In this document: piece by piece, positions 59,166 to 64,000 of the stretch | How the letters are laid out: every line of letters starts with the position of its first letter | Position numbering within the stretch: the stretch's first letter is position 1 | Source: Stramonita haemastoma | Taxonomy: Eukaryota > Mollusca > Gastropoda > Neogastropoda > Muricidae | Direction of reading: 5' to 3' | Assembly: GCA_030674155.1 (NCBI GenBank) | Contig: CM060327.1 | Location: 19,207,855 to 19,271,854, forward strand | DNA length: 64,000 bases | Translations under genes and position numbers: made by a program | Notes under the pieces: generated by a model | The model's input: the letters and a program-made list of their open reading frames with translations, nothing else | What the model was told of the DNA's origin: nothing | The model's database searches: none

Positions 59166-59408
59166 AAAAAACCCGCACCACCAACAAAATCAAGAAAGAA
59201 AACTTTCTGACATAGTGTATGTTGAAAAAAAAAAAAGAAGAGGATGCTAGGAAAAGAAGGGCGGGGATGGGCAGGATAATTCTGATTTTGTCTAAGCTGA
59301 TCATCCAGCTTGAACGCAGATGTAGCTTTGCACAATATGGAACGCACCGACCGCAAAATAACTACAGGCAACGGGAAAAGAAATTTCGATTTTTTTCTTT
59401 TTGTTCTT

Positions 59409-59412
<4 letters not shown>

Positions 59413-59495
<83 letters not shown>

Positions 59496-59510
59496 AGGGG
59501 GAAGTGGAGG

Positions 59511-59607
<97 letters not shown>
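59413..59607. repeat. (TG)n and (TC)n
   Basis: TG at 59413-59490, TC at 59514-59606. Confidence 0.98.
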
Positions 59608-59609
<2 letters not shown>

Positions 59610-59872
59610 TTAAAGTTTAAAGATTAGATTGAAAGTAGTGTATAGTTTAGATTTTGACATGATTTTTTGTGTTATTTGATATTCGCGTGCGCGCGCGTGC
59701 GTGCGTGCGCGTGTGTGTATGTGTGTGTGTGTTTGTGCATGTGTGTGTGATCCCCCCTTAACTTTTTTCATTTCCATATAAATTTCCATTGACTTTTGAT
59801 GTATGCATGTTTATAAGGACAGATTGTAAAACCAGGCTTCGCCTAAAATCCTTATCCTTGCGTAACAGTAAT

Positions 59873-59873
<1 letters not shown>

Positions 59874-59966
<93 letters not shown>

Positions 59967-59998
59967 GTGTGTGTGTGTGTGTGTCTGTGTCTGTGTGT
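59874..59998. repeat. (TC)n then (GT)n
   Basis: TC to 59964, GT-rich to 59998. Confidence 0.97.
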
Positions 59999-60362
59999 GT
60001 TGTGTTCGTGTACATTTAACTTAGTTACTTTTCTCTCTCCAACCACTCTTCTCATCTTTCAGTAACTGTACGTGATCTGCGCGTGATGCGGGTATCCAGT
60101 TACAGGTGCGGCTGTATGTAGATTAGCACCAATCAGAAACCAGCACGTGCTCCCACGTCACACCTCCGACACTTCCGATATCTCAAGTTTCGTTGAACCG
60201 TCGATGGCTTCTTTACCAATCCATATCTGTTCTCACCATGCAGCTGGTATTTCTGTATTGATTTGCTTGCTCACTCGTTAAGATGTCATTTCCTTTACTT
60301 ACACCCTTTTTTCCCCCACCCATTTCCTTCAGTACTCTCAACACATAGGCAATAAAGGAGAG

Positions 60363-60753
60363 CAACTGGATTGGTGGTCTAGTGGTTAAGCCCTTGACTA
60401 GAAAGCGAAAAATGCAGGTTCTATTCCCGTGTATACCAAAGATTTGCCTCCGTCCATTAGACTTTGAACAGTGGTCTGGGTACAAGTTGTTTTTTTTTGA
60501 TGAGACGATAAACCGAGATACCCGTGTGCAACACGCCTTCAGCACACGTAAAAGAACCCACAACAAGAGTTTTCCCTGGCAAAATTGTGTAGAGAAAACC
60601 CCCTAATAGGGAAACAAATTCACTATAAAAATAAACCCAAACAAACCAAAAAAATGTGTGGAAGGCACTGCTTACGCGCTCTCCCTGGGAAGAGCAGCTG
60701 AATTTCACACAGAGAAATTGGCTGTGGCTGAAAGTGGTATTCAATTCAAGTTT
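60363..60753 (+). mobile_element. SINE family A, full length
   Basis: A box TGGTCTAGTGG, B-box-like GGTTCTATTCCC, core ACGATAAACCGAGATACCCG, AGTTTTCCCTGGCAAAATTG, ATAGGGAAACAAATTCAC, GCTCTCCCTGGGAAGAGCAG, AAAGTGGTATTCAATTCAAG. Confidence 0.9.
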
Positions 60754-60754
60754 T

Positions 60755-61345
60755 GAAGAGACAAGGGAAAAGTTTATTTATCTGCTAGTTAAGTTTGGAA
60801 GGGCCAAAGGAAAAATTTATCTGTGATATCTGCTGGTTTTTTTGAAGGGGCAAGGAGGAAAGTTTCTTTTATCTGCTCGTTAAGTTTGGAAGGCCAAGGG
60901 GAAAGTTTATCTATAAGCTAATTAAGTTTGGAAGGGGCAAAGGGGGGAGTTTATTTTATCTGCTAGTTTAATTTTGAAGGGGAAAGTTCATTTCATCTGC
61001 TAGTTACTTTTGGACAGGGAAGGGAAATTTATGTGCTATTTAAGTTTGGAAGGGCAAGGGAAAGTTGTTGTTTTTTTATCTCTTAGTAAAGTTTTCAAAG
61101 GACAACGAAAAAGTTTGTTTTCTCTGTTAATTAAGTTTTGAAGGGGCCAAGGGAAAGTTTATTTATATGCTAAGTTTTGAATGGGGCATGGGAAAATTTT
61201 ATTCATCTGCTGTGAAATTTTGAAGGGGCAAGGGAAAAGTTGTTTTTATCTGTTACCTAAATTTTGAAGGGGCAAGGGAAATTTTGGTTTTTTTTATCAT
61301 AGTAAAACTTTGAAGGGGCTAGGGAAAAGCTTGTGATATCTAATG
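60755..61345 (+). repeat. ~50-bp minisatellite array
   Basis: The unit is approximately TTTATTTATCTGCTAGTTAA followed by GTTTTGAAGGGGCAAGGGAAAAG. About eleven diverged units. Confidence 0.85.
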
Positions 61346-61562
61346 GGTAGCAGAAAATGATGATAGTAATGGACAGCGAAAATCAGGATATTTTCATTGT
61401 AAGATGCAGGAAAAACACTCAGGGTAAAGGACAACCAAAAGCAGCAAGTTTTCCGTTGTTAAAGGCCAGAAAGCAGTCTTGGTAAAGGGCAGACCCAACC
61501 AGGTTTTCATATAATCTCAGAATGTCGAAAAACTCTTATGGCAAAGGGCAGGGTTAAACTGA

Positions 61563-61577
61563 ATATATATATATATA

Positions 61578-61621
<44 letters not shown>

Positions 61622-61665
61622 TGTTGTGTGTTGTAGTGTTGTTGTGTGTGTGTGTGTGTGTGTGT
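61563..61665. repeat. (TA)n then (GT)n
   Basis: TA to 61618, GT-rich to 61665. Confidence 0.97.
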
Positions 61666-61779
61666 TTAAGCTCGCTTCTACGCATGGGAACATTCACGCG
61701 AGAAAGCGAGACAGACATACACATAGACAGAGGGTGCAGAGCAAGAGAGACAGAATACCTGCAACAAAAAAAACAATAT

Positions 61780-62130
61780 CTGTATCATTCTGCACTCGTA
61801 ACCCGCTTCACTATGCTTCCCAACATCACTGGGCAGCTGAGCAAATGCATCAGCAACTTTCTGTCTGACAGACAACAGACAGTCAGCATTGACAAAGCCG
61901 GTTCAGACAATGTACCAGTACAACCCACAGTCCCACAGGGGTCCGTTCTGACTGCCTACCTCTTCCTCTTTTGAATAAATGACATCCCAAACGGCCAATC
62001 TGCTAGAACCAGACTGTTTGCTGATGACACAGCCTGCTGAAAAACAACAAACAGCGAAACGGAGTAAAAGCAACACCTAGACAAACTGACAGCCTGACCA
62101 AATATAACTTCTGGCTTTTGAAGGCACATG
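61780..62130 (+). mobile_element. Reverse transcriptase fragment of a non-LTR retrotransposon
   Basis: Reads TGQLSKCISNFLSDRQQTVS, then VPQGSVLTAYLFLF (VPQGS at 61930-61944), a stop at 61972-61974, then INDIPNGQ...TRLFADDTA (FADD at 62017-62028, the catalytic motif C). These are RT motifs B and C in the expected order and one frame. A stop follows at 62038. Confidence 0.88.
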
Positions 62131-62139
62131 ACCCCTTTT

Positions 62140-62640
62140 CGGACTATCTGCTAGAGGTTTCATAACCACAACCAAAATAAAATATCAGAGTGTTACCTTC
62201 TTCACTGAATGGAAAACACATTTTAAATTTTGCCAACGATATGGGAGTGACTACATTGAATGGGAAATTACAATTCTAATTTTACGAGAGAAAAAAGTTA
62301 TAATTTTGCAAACACTTCAGGAGTAGCCATCTACAACGAATTGGAAAATACAGTTCTAATTTCGCCAATAACGCTATTTGAATTTGTCAACACTCTTGAG
62401 CTTTGCCATCTACAGTGACTGGAAAAGTCAAGTCTAAGTTTTGCTAACAATCTGGGACTTACTATACATATTAAATAAGAAAAAAACAGAAGTAAATTTG
62501 CCAATACTCCGGAAGTAAAAATCTTCAAAGAATGGGAAAACATAATACTAATTTATCCAACAATCCGGTGGGTAGTTATCAGTTCCAATGAACTGGAAAA
62601 CGCAGTTCTAAATTTGCCAGCACAGCCTTCAGAACCCCGG
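62140..62640 (+). repeat. ~65-bp minisatellite inside the LINE remnant
   Basis: AATGGGAAAA-ACA-TTCTAATTTTGCCAA and CT-GGAGTA(G)CCATCTAC words recur near 62210, 62255, 62335, 62415, 62530 and 62590. About seven diverged units. Confidence 0.75.
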
Positions 62641-62659
62641 ATTCTTAAAACACAAAAGC

Positions 62660-63105
62660 TGGCCCAATCAGCATCAAAGTGAAAGCTTACAAGGCCGGGG
62701 TTTGTCTCACCCTAAAGCGTTGTAGTCAAGCCTGTGATTCAAGTCTGTGATCCTTATTAAAGTGAAAACTTAAAGAACCCAGAAAGGATATATTAAAAGA
62801 GGTAATGCCAGATGGGTTGTAACAACGCATCATAGAACATCAAACGTGACTGACACGCTCATCAGCCCCAACACTCTTCAGTGGGATTCTCAAGAAGTAC
62901 GGTGAAGGGAAAATAGTCTTTGGCTTTACAAGCACAACTCCAAGGGTCCCATGATCGACCAAATCAGATATCAATAACGTCACAACGCCCCATCGTCCTG
63001 TGTCCGACAGTGCCCCTTAAAACGCTGCGTTAGAAACTGTAGAAACTATTCTTACATCAAGTTCACAGTCTGAGAGTGGAACGACCTTTGAAGGTCGTTG
63101 GACTG
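62660..63105 (+). mobile_element. LINE ORF2 C-terminal part, pseudogene
   Basis: In one frame from 62807 the text is ARWVVTTHHRTSNVTDTL, then LQWDSQEVR, a stop, RENSLWLYKHNSK, another stop further on, RNYSYIKFTV, a stop, EWNDL (63074-63088). This matches the ORF2 region AARWV--RYHRTSSVT-ML--L-W-SL--RR, then the (R)EWN-LP end. At least four in-frame stops. It continues the RT at 61780-62130. Confidence 0.8.
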
Positions 63106-63145
63106 AGGCTGTCATTAACCTCGATAGCCGTCCTCGAATCATGGG

Positions 63146-63356
<211 letters not shown>

Positions 63357-63465
63357 GCTGACTCTTCAGACAGCCATCCCCAACATAAACGAAAAAGTCC
63401 CAAAATTTTCAGAATAGTGTACACTGAGGGTAGACAGTTCTGGAAGAAAATATGCGAGAGAGAGA

Positions 63466-63575
63466 GAATGAATGAATGAATGAATGAATGAATGAATGAA
63501 TAATCTTTATTTTTCAAGGGTTACAGAGTAAGCATTGCATACTTTTTTTCATAGGGCCCTTGCCCTGATCAGAGA
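63466..63575 (-). mobile_element. LINE-like 3' tail ending in (ATTC)n
   Basis: The reverse complement reads GGGCAAGGGCCCTATGAAAA, GCAATGCTTACTCTGTAACC, TTGAAAAATAAAGATT and then ATTC repeats, like LINE 3' ends that finish in short tandem repeats. The 5' side is cut by (GA)n. Confidence 0.45.
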
Positions 63576-63632
63576 GAGAGAGAGAGAGAGAGAGAGAAGC
63601 GCACGCACGCACGCACGCCGCGCGCGCGCGCG

Positions 63633-63684
<52 letters not shown>

Positions 63685-63694
63685 ACACACACAC
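63571..63694. repeat. (GA)n, (GCAC)n, (CG)n, (CA)n
   Basis: GA to 63597, GCAC to 63617, alternating CG to about 63641, CA to 63694. Confidence 0.97.
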
Positions 63695-63699
63695 CTCCC

Positions 63700-64000
63700 A
63701 TGTGTCTGCACAGCACTGGTTCGATCTCAATCGTACATTCTTTAGACAACCAACCCGCCCAGCTTTCACCCTTGTCTCTTGCAAATGAGCGCTCGCCACG
63801 ACTGTCAATCAATTTGAACGTGCTGAGCATGCAAATATACACCAATGAACTGCCAGCTCGTGCTTTGACATTCTCGACAGCAGTCTGAAACGACTGCTGT
63901 TACTTCTTGCCCTTCTTACAGCTGTTTTGATCCATCGTTTTGGCTTGTTACCATGGCTGATGGTAGTCGGATTCAAAGTCATACAGCACGCGTACGTTTC
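63700..64000. other. No gene established at the right edge
   Basis: Unique-looking DNA. An ATG in good context (ACCATGG at 63950-63956) opens a frame to the edge, but 16 codons are too few to support a gene. Confidence 0.35.

Noticed and set aside
63953..64000. Possible start of a gene at ACCATGG reading MADGSRIQSHTARVRF
   Set aside because: Only 16 codons before the window ends. Kozak-like context alone is not sufficient.

Overview
The window is eukaryotic nuclear DNA, almost entirely non-coding, and most likely from a marine gastropod mollusc. The reasons are an AT-leaning base composition, very dense di- and tetranucleotide microsatellites, several tRNA-headed SINE families whose sequence I associate with caenogastropod snails such as periwinkles (memory-based inference, no search run), and decayed non-LTR retrotransposons. 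I see no bacterial operon, rRNA operon, intact tRNA gene or CRISPR array.

One real protein-coding feature can be named with confidence. It is an 83-bp internal exon on the minus strand (56267-56349) of a CELF/Bruno-like RNA-binding protein, carrying the second half of RRM1 with canonical splice sites on both sides. The whole window can therefore be read as intron of this gene: about 7.6 kb upstream and up to 56 kb downstream of the exon. A second, much weaker exon-like segment lies on the plus strand at 16398-16497.

Layout. 0-5 kb: two LINE remnants, a SINE and microsatellites, then a 5S rRNA-derived SINE at about 5.0-5.3 kb. 5.4-11.1 kb: an old head-to-tail duplication of a unit of about 3.4 kb, each copy carrying its own later SINE insertions. 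13.0-14.85 kb: two arrays of a ~37-bp repeat in opposite orientation around a poly(T) tract. 16.8-18.2 kb: tandem units of about 190 bp. 19.4-20.2 kb: an AC-rich degenerate array. 21.6-22.8 kb: a ~34-bp array split by a SINE. 23.9-24.4 kb: a full-length SINE. 25-30 kb: microsatellites and two LINE 3' ends. 27.6-28.6 and 30.1-31.1 kb: the same ~40-bp minisatellite with the same flanks. 33-34.1 kb: a ~26-bp array. 34.9-35.2 kb: a LINE end. 36.7-43 kb: a long degenerate array. 44-46.2 kb: two G-rich minisatellites. 46.6-48.7 kb: two SINEs. 50-56 kb: microsatellites and a SINE. 56.3 kb: the CELF exon. 57-61.3 kb: three SINEs and an array. 61.7-63.6 kb: a broken LINE and a LINE 3' tail.

There are no co-operating genes. 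The content is one exon plus retroelement and satellite history. The most notable unexplained items are a 39-bp hairpin module found three times at exactly the same length beside GT/CA repeats, the inverted pair of 37-bp arrays, a 78-nt block with one mismatch inside an otherwise diverged duplication, and the SINE families that share a core but have different tails.
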